From positions 1 through 64,000 of the IMG/VR virus record IMGVR_UViG_3300025598_000023: 64,000 nt of DNA; one strand, 5' to 3'. This document shows positions 15,813-22,439 of the stretch, piece after piece. The notes under the pieces were generated by a model that saw only the letters and a list, made by a program, of their open reading frames with translations, was not told the DNA's origin and did not search any database. This DNA is from a virus. The translations under genes were made by a program, and so were the position numbers. How positions within the stretch are numbered: position 1 is the stretch's first letter; every line of letters begins with the position of its first letter.

Positions 15813-16927
15813 TAACTTTTTTGAAAATCTTTAACAAAATATGCTTTGCTTATAAGTGTTGCATTTAATTCTGTGCTATTATTGATTTTTTTAATATTTT
15901 CTAGTCCATTCATATAAGTTTTGTATACTTTAATTTCATTGTTTTTTGCATAATTTAATAATTTTAAACTATCTGGACTATCAGTATTATTTGTATGTAA
16001 AAACTTTTGAGAACCAATAACGCTGCTTATATCGCTATGATATAAAGGATATCTACCCATTGCTATATTCCAAGCTGAATAATATTTTGTATATGGACCA
16101 TTTTTACTCATATCTTTGCCTTGAATTAAATGTACAAGTTCTGGTGAAAATTCAGGCAGAGTTTCAAACCATTTACATACATTCCATGCTTGTTTTATGA
16201 ATAATTCTGGTAAATCTTCACTTAAATAAAAACTTTCTTGTTTACTACCAACAATATCAGACAAGTTATCATCGAGAAAAAAACAATACCATTTATTATC
16301 ATGTAGATATACTTTTGCTTTTTCGTGACCCATTATGTCAGCACGTGTGGTATATTTGTTTAAATTTTTGATAATATTTTCATGATAATTAGTAAGGTAA
16401 TATTTGGTTGTTTTATTAAACCTTAAAGTGCTACCAATATGATATATCCAATAATCACCCATACTATCATAAAAATTTATTATATCAGAGTAATGGATTG
16501 GAATAATATTGATTTTTATATTTGGAAAATAATTTTTTTTGATGGTCTTTGCGTGTTCAACAGCAAATTTATATTCAGGATCATCATATAGTGATGTCCT
16601 GTCAATTATTACTAATTCATCTAACAATATATGATTATCTACAAAAGTTTTTAATATAGTGTGACTATCATAACCACCGCTATACCAAAGAGACACATAT
16701 GAATAACGTTCTCTTATTTGTTCACATCTTATTTTAACTAGCTCTTGCCAAGTTTGTTGCGGCTCAATGTGCCAACTTGACTTATTCCATGTATTCTCCA
16801 TCCATTTGAAGCTAATCTTGGAAACATCACCAGAACTTAATTCAATAGCGCGTATTTTACTGTAGGTTTTTTCTCCATTTACATCATAATAACTATCTTC
16901 ATGGTTATACACTTGTGTTTTATTCAT
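15809..16927 (-). CDS. PP-loop ATP pyrophosphatase (asparagine-synthase-like)
   Basis: The protein has 372 residues. 'WYSGGYDSHTIL' (residues 81-92) carries the SGGxDS PP-loop that binds ATP in adenylating N-type ATP pyrophosphatases (asparagine synthetase, tRNA thiolation and amidotransferase enzymes). The surrounding order, a helix ending 'RYSYVSL' then the loop, fits a Rossmann-like HUP domain. No N-terminal glutaminase Cys2 domain is present, so it should use ammonia or another nucleophile. The substrate is unknown. It is the last gene of a six-gene minus-strand operon, 1 nt after a 2OG oxygenase, so it may act on the same product as the oxygenases. It could ligate or activate a carboxylate or a base. 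Confidence 0.72.
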   Translation of the reverse strand: MNKTQVYNHEDSYYDVNGEKTYSKIRAIELSSGDVSKISFKWMENTWNKSSWHIEPQQTWQELVKIRCEQIRERYSYVSLWYSGGYDSHTILKTFVDNHILLDELVIIDRTSLYDDPEYKFAVEHAKTIKKNYFPNIKINIIPIHYSDIINFYDSMGDYWIYHIGSTLRFNKTTKYYLTNYHENIIKNLNKYTTRADIMGHEKAKVYLHDNKWYCFFLDDNLSDIVGSKQESFYLSEDLPELFIKQAWNVCKWFETLPEFSPELVHLIQGKDMSKNGPYTKYYSAWNIAMGRYPLYHSDISSVIGSQKFLHTNNTDSPDSLKLLNYAKNNEIKVYKTYMNGLENIKKINNSTELNATLISKAYFVKDFQKSY

Positions 16928-16928
16928 T

Positions 16929-17513
16929 TTAATCCAAAGTTAAACCTTCAATACTATCTAATCCAATTTGGATACTAATTCTTTTCTTAGGTATATTTCG
17001 CACACCATGTAATATTGCTGAATTAAGAACACACCACTTGCGTAATGGAATTTTTACGCTACAAATTTCTGTAAGAACATCGTGGTTAAAAACTCTATGA
17101 CCTTTGTGTCTTACAATTGGATAACCTTTTTCTTGATAAAACATTGTTTCGTGGTCATCACCACCACTTTCTAATAGGTAAAGTAGTGTATACAAACGTG
17201 ATGAATCGCAGTGTGCTCCTTTAAAATCACGCACATCTTGCTCACTTGTTTCGCTTTCTGCAACCCTAACATTGACTACACTTTTATCAGTTATGTTTTT
17301 GTATACCCATTCTTTGATCTCTTCATCAAGATGATATGATGTAAAAGCAGTATTTTTTAGTTGAATACCATTAATCGTGATGATTTCTTGGTTAATTTTC
17401 TCCCAATCAATTGTAGTATCAATGTTTCTTTTAATACTTTTATATGCTCGTTCTATAAAATCTTCTGGAACATCTGGTAAATTTTTTGGAAACTTATAAA
17501 ACCATTCATTCAT
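16929..17513 (-). CDS. Fe(II)/2-oxoglutarate-dependent oxygenase, paralogue 1
   Basis: The 194-residue protein has a double-stranded beta-helix signature. The iron ligands are His101-x-Asp103 ('GAHCDSS') and His169 ('SAILHGV'), with Arg178 placed to bind 2-oxoglutarate. The N-terminal 'W-x-Y-K-F-P...LPDVPEDF' segment is shared with two paralogues in this island (17506-18108 and 20697-21278). It is smaller than TauD-type enzymes (~280) and closer to compact 2OG-FeII oxygenases seen in T4-like cyanophages. It overlaps the upstream paralogue by 8 nt, so the two are translationally coupled. The substrate is unknown; small molecule, protein or nucleic acid are all possible. Confidence 0.78.
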   Translation of the reverse strand: MNEWFYKFPKNLPDVPEDFIERAYKSIKRNIDTTIDWEKINQEIITINGIQLKNTAFTSYHLDEEIKEWVYKNITDKSVVNVRVAESETSEQDVRDFKGAHCDSSRLYTLLYLLESGGDDHETMFYQEKGYPIVRHKGHRVFNHDVLTEICSVKIPLRKWCVLNSAILHGVRNIPKKRISIQIGLDSIEGLTLD

Positions 17514-18108
17514 TTTTAAACTCCTTGATATCTTTAACGCTTACAAAACCAACCTGTAATGCAATCCGTGGTTCTGGAATATTAATTACGCTGTGCAAAA
17601 TGCGTGAATTTAATATAATCCACTTTTTAAGAGGAATTTGTATTCTGCCTAGTTCTTCCAACTTATCGGTTTCTAATGCTGTTACACAATTTTCTCTTAT
17701 GATTGGTTTATTTTTTTCTTTATAAAAAACAGTGGCATGATCTGGTCCGCCGCTTTCAAGCAACCAAATTAATACATAATTGCGAGTAGTATCAGTGTGT
17801 GGACCACGCCAATCACGTGGATCATCGGGATTAAAATATGTCTTTGATGATTTTACATTAGCTATTCCTGTTTTAGCAACATTGTCATATACCCATTTTT
17901 TCATTTCTTTTTCGGTTTCATATTGGAAAAAAGCAACTGATTTTTTCAATTCACCGTTTTTAATAAAAGGTGCTTGTAACGTTGCATTAAAATCAACATA
18001 TTCAATAACTTCTTTATTAACACTATCATAAATCATTTTTTCTAATTCATCAGGCAAATCTGGTAAATCTGGAAATTTCCATAGCCATTCTTCTATTTGA
18101 TCACTCAT
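17506..18108 (-). CDS. Fe(II)/2-oxoglutarate-dependent oxygenase, paralogue 2
   Basis: The 200-residue protein has His104-x-Asp106 ('GPHTDTT') and His172 ('SRILHSV') as iron ligands and Arg181 as the probable 2-oxoglutarate ligand. The N-terminus 'EWLWKFPDLPDLPDEL' matches the signature of its paralogues. The 'LLESGGPDHATVFYKEKN' centre aligns with paralogue 1. It follows the ABC permease gene by 9 nt with an AGGAG ribosome-binding site. This places an oxygenase directly after the SBP-ATPase-permease genes, the same functional order as tauABCD. The paralogy and coupling to 16929-17513 suggest two related or sequential oxidations, or a heteromer. All ligands are intact, so it is probably active. 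Confidence 0.78.
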   Translation of the reverse strand: MSDQIEEWLWKFPDLPDLPDELEKMIYDSVNKEVIEYVDFNATLQAPFIKNGELKKSVAFFQYETEKEMKKWVYDNVAKTGIANVKSSKTYFNPDDPRDWRGPHTDTTRNYVLIWLLESGGPDHATVFYKEKNKPIIRENCVTALETDKLEELGRIQIPLKKWIILNSRILHSVINIPEPRIALQVGFVSVKDIKEFKNE

Positions 18109-18117
18109 TGTATTCTC

Positions 18118-18876
18118 CTACCATTTTAATTTTTGTGACACTTTGTCGAATAATTTTGATATTACATAACCATTAATTGCAATAATACATACTATAACAT
18201 ACATTTTATCAATATCCATAGTAGATTTTACATCTATCATGTATGTTCCTAAACCATGATATCCACCAATGTTACCAAATACTACTTCAAGGGAAATCAG
18301 TGTTCGCCACATATATGCCCAACTTGTGCTACAAAGTGAAATGATAATTGGTGCAGTGGCTGGCAAATATACATGAATAAAACTTTGTTTTATACCCCAA
18401 TTTAAATTCTGCACATGCTTTTCCCATGTCAGCTTTATTGTGTCAAAAGCAGATAATATCTGGTAACAAGTTGCAAAATATACACTAAAAACAACTACTA
18501 CAATTACAACATTGCTTGATAATCCAAAAATTAAAACTAAAAAAGGGATTAGGACAAAACTTGGTAGCGGAGTAAAATATCCACAATAACATTCTATTAT
18601 TTTGCGAAAAAATGGAAATATCCAACATAAACATATTGTTATAGCAATACTAATACATAAAATTGCCCACGCAGTAAACAACATTATGATAGTGTCGAAA
18701 TAAGTTATCCATAGCAATTTTGTTTGTAGCATATTAATTGCAGTTGTTGTTATTGTAATAATACTTGGAAAAACTAATGTTTCATTAATGGCAAAACAAA
18801 TGCACTGCCAAGCAACTATTAATAAACCAATGGCTATAATATTAATGATGTAGTTTTTTGATAAAATCTTTTTCAT
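18118..18876 (-). CDS. ABC importer permease (NitT/TauA/SsuC-type)
   Basis: This 252-residue inner-membrane protein has about six hydrophobic segments spread through its length. The 'LNWGIKQSFIHVYLPATAPIII' stretch near residue 160 is the EAA-type cytoplasmic loop that docks on the ATPase. The 'PLPSFVLIPFLVLIFG' segment is typical of the SsuC/TauC/ThiX permease family. It overlaps the ATPase gene by 35 nt and is followed 9 nt later by an oxygenase. With the neighbouring ATPase and binding protein it would form a complete importer. Complete ABC import systems are very unusual in phages. The substrate is not readable, but the family imports sulfonates, nitrate or thiamine precursors. Confidence 0.85.
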   Translation of the reverse strand: MKKILSKNYIINIIAIGLLIVAWQCICFAINETLVFPSIITITTTAINMLQTKLLWITYFDTIIMLFTAWAILCISIAITICLCWIFPFFRKIIECYCGYFTPLPSFVLIPFLVLIFGLSSNVVIVVVVFSVYFATCYQILSAFDTIKLTWEKHVQNLNWGIKQSFIHVYLPATAPIIISLCSTSWAYMWRTLISLEVVFGNIGGYHGLGTYMIDVKSTMDIDKMYVIVCIIAINGYVISKLFDKVSQKLKW

Positions 18877-19462
18877 CTATATCTTTTGGTAATTTCGTTA
18901 ATCCATTGTATGAAAGTAATAGTATTTCATCTGCGATTTGCTTTGCTTCGTGTATATTGTGTGTAATATATAAAACATTTAAGTTAAGTTGTATAATCTT
19001 TTCCTTAAAGTCACTTAATACATTATAACTGGTCATTGCATCAAGACCGCTAAGCGGTTCGTCACATAATATAGTTTCTGCACCACTGCATATTGCTCGT
19101 ATCAAAGTAAATCTTTGACGTTGACCACCACTTATACTATTTGGTTTTTTATCAATTAAATCTGTTAATTTCCATTCAGAAGCTATATCATACCAATTAT
19201 TTTTGCATGTAATTTCCATATTTTTCTTTACACTATACCATGGAAATAATTGATGACTATCTTGAAATACAGTAAAAATATTATTGCTTTTGATATAACC
19301 AGTATATTGCATCACACCACGAATAGCATTAATTATACTGGTTTTACCCACACCACTACTACCCATAATAACTGTAATAGTTTGCGGCTTTAATTCAATA
19401 CTGATGGGAGAAAATAAACTTCTCCCATCAACACTGATTGTAAGGTTTTTAACAGCGAGCAT
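18842..19462 (-). CDS. ABC importer ATPase
   Basis: The 206-residue nucleotide-binding protein has all motifs intact: Walker A GSSGVGKT (34-41), a Q-loop Gln near 67 ('VFQDSH'), the signature SISGGQRQR (109-117), Walker B ETILCDEP (129-136), a D-loop ('SGLDAM') and H-loop His168 ('ITHN'). It is shorter than bacterial SsuB/TauB (~250), with a minimal C-terminus. It should power the permease encoded at 18118-18876. Its start overlaps the stop of the binding-protein gene by 1 nt (TAATG), so translation is coupled. Conservation of every catalytic motif argues for selection on function, not for decay. Confidence 0.9.
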   Translation of the reverse strand: MLAVKNLTISVDGRSLFSPISIELKPQTITVIMGSSGVGKTSIINAIRGVMQYTGYIKSNNIFTVFQDSHQLFPWYSVKKNMEITCKNNWYDIASEWKLTDLIDKKPNSISGGQRQRFTLIRAICSGAETILCDEPLSGLDAMTSYNVLSDFKEKIIQLNLNVLYITHNIHEAKQIADEILLLSYNGLTKLPKDIDEKDFIKKLHH

Positions 19463-20469
19463 TAATTAATTTTTACCAATTTAGTATCAAACACTTTTTG
19501 AGAATCAGGCATCTTGTCAGGATCAACTTTAAGTGTTCCGCTCGTATACATTAATCTAAGTGTAGAAAGAGCAGCTTTTAAACTTGTATCGTAGGTGTCA
19601 TTATTCTCTTTCTTCATTTTCAGCACATCTTCTGGTGTAATATCTTCTACTTTGTCATTATTCAAGTATACTTTAATAGCAGATACAGGGTCTTTAGTAT
19701 ACTCTTTGATTGCCTCACTTTGTGCTTCAATCCATGCACGTGCTAATTCTGGATTTTCTTTTGCCCACTTTGCTGTAGTATAGCTTATGTTTGCAAAACC
19801 AAAACTTTTTACGTTGTCAGGTTTAGATACGATATGCGCTTTTTTCATAGCAACAATAGTATTTTGAAGCGGTGAACCAAGAAAAGCACAAGCTAATTTT
19901 GGCGTATCTGCTGTCATAAGTTGAAATGCTTCTTCTCTTGTTAGAATAACAAGGTTGTTATTGAGTTTTTCGGTTTGATTAGCACCGACCTCTGCTGCCA
20001 AATACTGTCGTAACATAAGTTGTTCACCAGCATTTAACGATTTTACCATAATTTTATCGTTTGGTCCTATGTCAGTAATCTTTTTAATATTAGGATCAGC
20101 ACATACTAACCAAAAATCAAATGTCTCCCATCCAGAAAGCAATACTAACTTGCTTGGGTCTTTTTCTAAAATAGGTGAATAACCGTTAATACCACCAATA
20201 ACAATATCAAGACGCCCTAATAATAAACTATCATTGGCTGTTGAAGCATTGGTAACTTCATCTAAAACTACTTTTAAATCTTTAATTCCGTGCTTGGCAG
20301 CAAATTTTGGAAGAAGTTCAACAGTTTTATAAAGTAGCGGTTGAATAGTAGCAAGTTTACTTGTTTTGCTTATATGAATTTCTGTAGCAAAAACTCCGCA
20401 TGTGGTTGCAATTAATGTAAAAATTGTCAATAATGCAATTTTAGTATTAGAAATAAACCTGTTAATCAT
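19462..20469 (-). CDS. Periplasmic substrate-binding protein of ABC importer (NMT1/SsuA/TauA-like)
   Basis: The protein has 335 residues from the ATG at 20469, which has AAGGAG 7 nt upstream; the frame extends further to 20514 but that part lies in the leader hairpin. Residues ~1-28 are a Sec signal peptide with a likely cut after 'GVFA'. The mature part has the two-lobed NMT1-like pattern: 'LLGRLDIVIGGINGYSPIL', 'LVLLSGWETFDFWLVCADP', 'DKIMVKSLNAGEQLMLRQYLAAEVG', and a C-terminal 'WAKENPELARAWIEAQSEAIKEY'. This family delivers sulfonates, nitrate, thiamine precursors and similar small molecules. It is the first gene of the operon and follows a structured leader with a terminator. The ligand is unknown. 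Confidence 0.87.
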   Translation of the reverse strand: MINRFISNTKIALLTIFTLIATTCGVFATEIHISKTSKLATIQPLLYKTVELLPKFAAKHGIKDLKVVLDEVTNASTANDSLLLGRLDIVIGGINGYSPILEKDPSKLVLLSGWETFDFWLVCADPNIKKITDIGPNDKIMVKSLNAGEQLMLRQYLAAEVGANQTEKLNNNLVILTREEAFQLMTADTPKLACAFLGSPLQNTIVAMKKAHIVSKPDNVKSFGFANISYTTAKWAKENPELARAWIEAQSEAIKEYTKDPVSAIKVYLNNDKVEDITPEDVLKMKKENNDTYDTSLKAALSTLRLMYTSGTLKVDPDKMPDSQKVFDTKLVKIN

Positions 20470-20502
20470 ATTTTTCTCCTTTCTTACGTTAACAGATAAC
20501 AC

Positions 20503-20527
20503 AAAAAACATCAATATAAATTGATGT
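20503..20527 (-). terminator. Intrinsic terminator between leader RNA and importer operon
   Basis: On the minus strand ACATCAA (20527-20521) and TTGATGT (20514-20508) form a 7-bp stem with a 6-nt loop, followed directly by a run of six T. It lies 34 nt before the substrate-binding protein start, so read-through would be needed to express the operon from the upstream promoter. Confidence 0.75.
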
Positions 20528-20673
20528 CACAATGTTAAATTTTAATATGAAAGGAGTTTGCAGTTAGTGGGTTGACTGCTACGGTCGGCGTTTAGTAAGG
20601 CTATACTTACTTTACAAGGCTTGCGCCTTTTGCGTCGATGTGGGTTCCGAGGTCACTGGTGTGGCCTTACTCC
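20528..20673 (-). ncRNA. Structured leader RNA of the importer operon (riboswitch or attenuator candidate)
   Basis: About 145 nt between a TATAAATA promoter and an intrinsic terminator fold well on the minus strand. AGTAAGGC (20671-20664) pairs with GCCTTACT (20601-20594). AAGGC-GCAA-GCCTT (20629-20616) is a hairpin with a GNRA loop. GCAGT/ACTGC (20579-20560) forms another hairpin. GGAGT (20673-20669) can pair with ACTCC (20557-20553) in an alternative that competes with the first stem. This arrangement with a downstream terminator is typical of a riboswitch or attenuator, or of a small free RNA. No known class was recognised. Confidence 0.6.
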
Positions 20674-20678
20674 AAAAT

Positions 20679-20686
20679 TATTTATA
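20679..20686 (-). promoter_or_regulatory. T4-type late promoter for the leader RNA and importer operon
   Basis: A full TATAAATA match on the minus strand. Transcription would start about 6-10 nt further on, at the 5' edge of the structured leader. This implies gp55-dependent late expression of the operon, unless other promoters exist. Confidence 0.6.
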
Positions 20687-20696
20687 ATTAAATTTC

Positions 20697-21278
20697 TTAC
20701 TCTATAAATTTACCACGCAATTCAAAAATTTCATCTAACCCAATTTGAAATCCAATTCTATTTTCAGTGAGTAAATCTACGCCGTGTATAATTCTACTAT
20801 TGAGAATACACCAAGTATTTAATGGAATATGAACACGGTCTATTTCTGTTAAAAGATTATAATCGTGAACTCTTGCTTTTTTTTCTCTAATAATTGGGTA
20901 ATTTTTTTCTTGATACCAAACTGTATATGGTTTTTCACCGCCAAGCCTAAGCAAATAAATTAAAACATAATCACGTGTTTTATCTGTATGTGCACCCTTG
21001 TGTTCCCCATCAGTAGTTTTTGTAATACTAACTGCATTGCATCCAGATACAACAATATTTTCATAAAACCAATTTTTAATATTTTCTGTTAATTTATACT
21101 GAACAAACGAAACATTTTGTTTTGATTTATTATCTACTACATCAATTTCGCTGGCTGTTTTCGGCCACCACCAACGGTCTTCACGTATATTATTAGCTGA
21201 TATTAATTTTAAACTTTCAGTAATAATTTCTTGTGGAACTTGTGGTAAATCAACAAACTTATAACACCATTGCTGCAT
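20697..21278 (-). CDS. Fe(II)/2-oxoglutarate-dependent oxygenase, paralogue 3
   Basis: The 193-residue protein has His97-x-Asp99 ('GAHTDKT') and His165 ('SRIIHGV') as iron ligands, and Arg174 for 2-oxoglutarate. The N-terminus 'WCYKFVDLPQVPQEI' and the 'TVWYQEKNYPIIREK' centre align with the two paralogues in the operon downstream. It is separated from them by the ABC genes and leader RNA and is instead paired with an SDR gene 11 nt upstream. The triplet suggests duplication within the phage lineage. The substrate is unknown. Confidence 0.78.
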   Translation of the reverse strand: MQQWCYKFVDLPQVPQEIITESLKLISANNIREDRWWWPKTASEIDVVDNKSKQNVSFVQYKLTENIKNWFYENIVVSGCNAVSITKTTDGEHKGAHTDKTRDYVLIYLLRLGGEKPYTVWYQEKNYPIIREKKARVHDYNLLTEIDRVHIPLNTWCILNSRIIHGVDLLTENRIGFQIGLDEIFELRGKFIE

Positions 21279-21289
21279 TTAATAATCCC

Positions 21290-21931
21290 TTATATTGGTT
21301 TTGTTGAAATTACAATTTCTTGAGTGTAATGTTCATCATCAAACAATGCAAGTGGTATACGTTCTTGAATATCGGTCATTGATAAGTGTAAGTCGCTATA
21401 ATACTTATTATCAATTTCTTGAGTCCAAGATTCAAGAAGTCTATTTTTAAGTAAGTTTGTTTTAGCTTTGCCTATGCGTATTAATAAAACGCCATGTTGT
21501 GGGTCTTGTATTTCATGTCTTAGTGCATTTATATAAGCACGTTGTGCAAATCTAGTTAATCCATATGCTAGTCGATTAGGCAGTATATGATCACCATTAT
21601 GTGCACTACCAATAAAGATAACTTTACTCCACTTTTCTGCACGTTGTTTCAAATAACTGTGCGTAAATTTAATTTGTCCAATTAAATTAGTATACAAAAT
21701 AGTTTCAATATCATCCCATTTTTGTTCAAGATGTGGTCTGTCACCATGTGGATCAACCCCACAACTCAACACCAAATAATCATATTGACTTAAATCTGTA
21801 TTATAATCAGCAGTTCTTATATCAAATTCTTTTCTCCCAACTGCAGTTACTTCTATATCAATATTATTCATCAATTCTGCAATGGCAGCACCAACGCCTG
21901 TTGTTCCACCAATAATTAAAGCCTTACGCAC
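21290..21931 (-). CDS. Short-chain dehydrogenase/reductase-like protein
   Basis: The 213-residue Rossmann protein begins with a GTG at 21931 that has a GAGGA ribosome-binding site and overlaps the nuclease gene by 8 nt. 'IIGGTTGVGAAIAEL' (residues 6-20) is the cofactor-binding glycine motif, and 'DYLVLSCGVDPHG' corresponds to the NAG-type strand. Ser109 ('FIGSAHNG') and Tyr123 ('LAYGLTR') fit the catalytic Ser and Tyr. The Lys normally found four residues after Tyr is Arg127 here, so activity may be altered. It precedes 2OG oxygenase 3 and may act with it on the same metabolite. Classical SDRs are slightly longer (~250). Confidence 0.78.
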   Translation of the reverse strand: MRKALIIGGTTGVGAAIAELMNNIDIEVTAVGRKEFDIRTADYNTDLSQYDYLVLSCGVDPHGDRPHLEQKWDDIETILYTNLIGQIKFTHSYLKQRAEKWSKVIFIGSAHNGDHILPNRLAYGLTRFAQRAYINALRHEIQDPQHGVLLIRIGKAKTNLLKNRLLESWTQEIDNKYYSDLHLSMTDIQERIPLALFDDEHYTQEIVISTKPI

Positions 21932-22439
21932 AAGAAATCCTCACAAATTCACTATTTAATTTCCAAAAACGATCATATTCCATAATAGCCCAACGAACAT
22001 CTTTATATTGATATAACATATGATATTCTACAAATAACGGCATATCATAATAAGAATCAAATTCTACTGCAACAAATTTGCCTTTTCGATTAAACTTCAT
22101 AATAAGAATGTTAAAGTCATTATCATCTGCTACTTCTAGAAGTTGGTCTAACCATACATTAAGTTGTTTACATTCGCCATTAAACAACTGATGGAAGGGA
22201 AAATCAGCATAGCTTTTACATTCGCAATTAAACTTAGGGAAACTTTGACCAGGTATAATATCGCCTTTGAAACTACGAATTTGACCTTCGTGTAGAACTT
22301 CTTTGCGTTTTGTATTGGCACCGCCAATATACGCACCACTGTTTGGTACGCGTATAAATGTTTCACCATATAGTTCTGTTAAATGCTTGGCAACATCACG
22401 TTCCCAACTGTTGCCTTTGTTTTTACTTTTACTTGTCAT
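21924..22439 (-). CDS. PD-(D/E)xK-type nuclease (Holliday-junction resolvase-like)
   Basis: The 171-residue protein has the restriction-endonuclease fold pattern. An N-terminal 'GNSWERDVAKHLTELYG' helix is followed by 'VPNSGAYIGG', then Asp60 ('KGDIIPG') and Glu73-x-Lys75 ('NCECKSY'), the D...ExK catalytic set. This arrangement resembles phage and archaeal Holliday-junction resolvase-type enzymes. It overlaps gp46 upstream by 4 nt and the SDR downstream by 8 nt, so it is expressed with the recombination genes and probably processes recombination or replication intermediates. It could also be a general DNA nuclease. Confidence 0.7.
   Translation of the reverse strand: MTSKSKNKGNSWERDVAKHLTELYGETFIRVPNSGAYIGGANTKRKEVLHEGQIRSFKGDIIPGQSFPKFNCECKSYADFPFHQLFNGECKQLNVWLDQLLEVADDNDFNILIMKFNRKGKFVAVEFDSYYDMPLFVEYHMLYQYKDVRWAIMEYDRFWKLNSEFVRISCA

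Noticed and set aside
20640-20665. Plus-strand GGGTTCCG...ACTGGT resembling guanidine-I (ykkC) riboswitch motifs
   Set aside because: It is on the strand opposite to the promoter, terminator and operon, the ACACGG-type third motif is missing, and no plus-strand gene follows. Probably chance.
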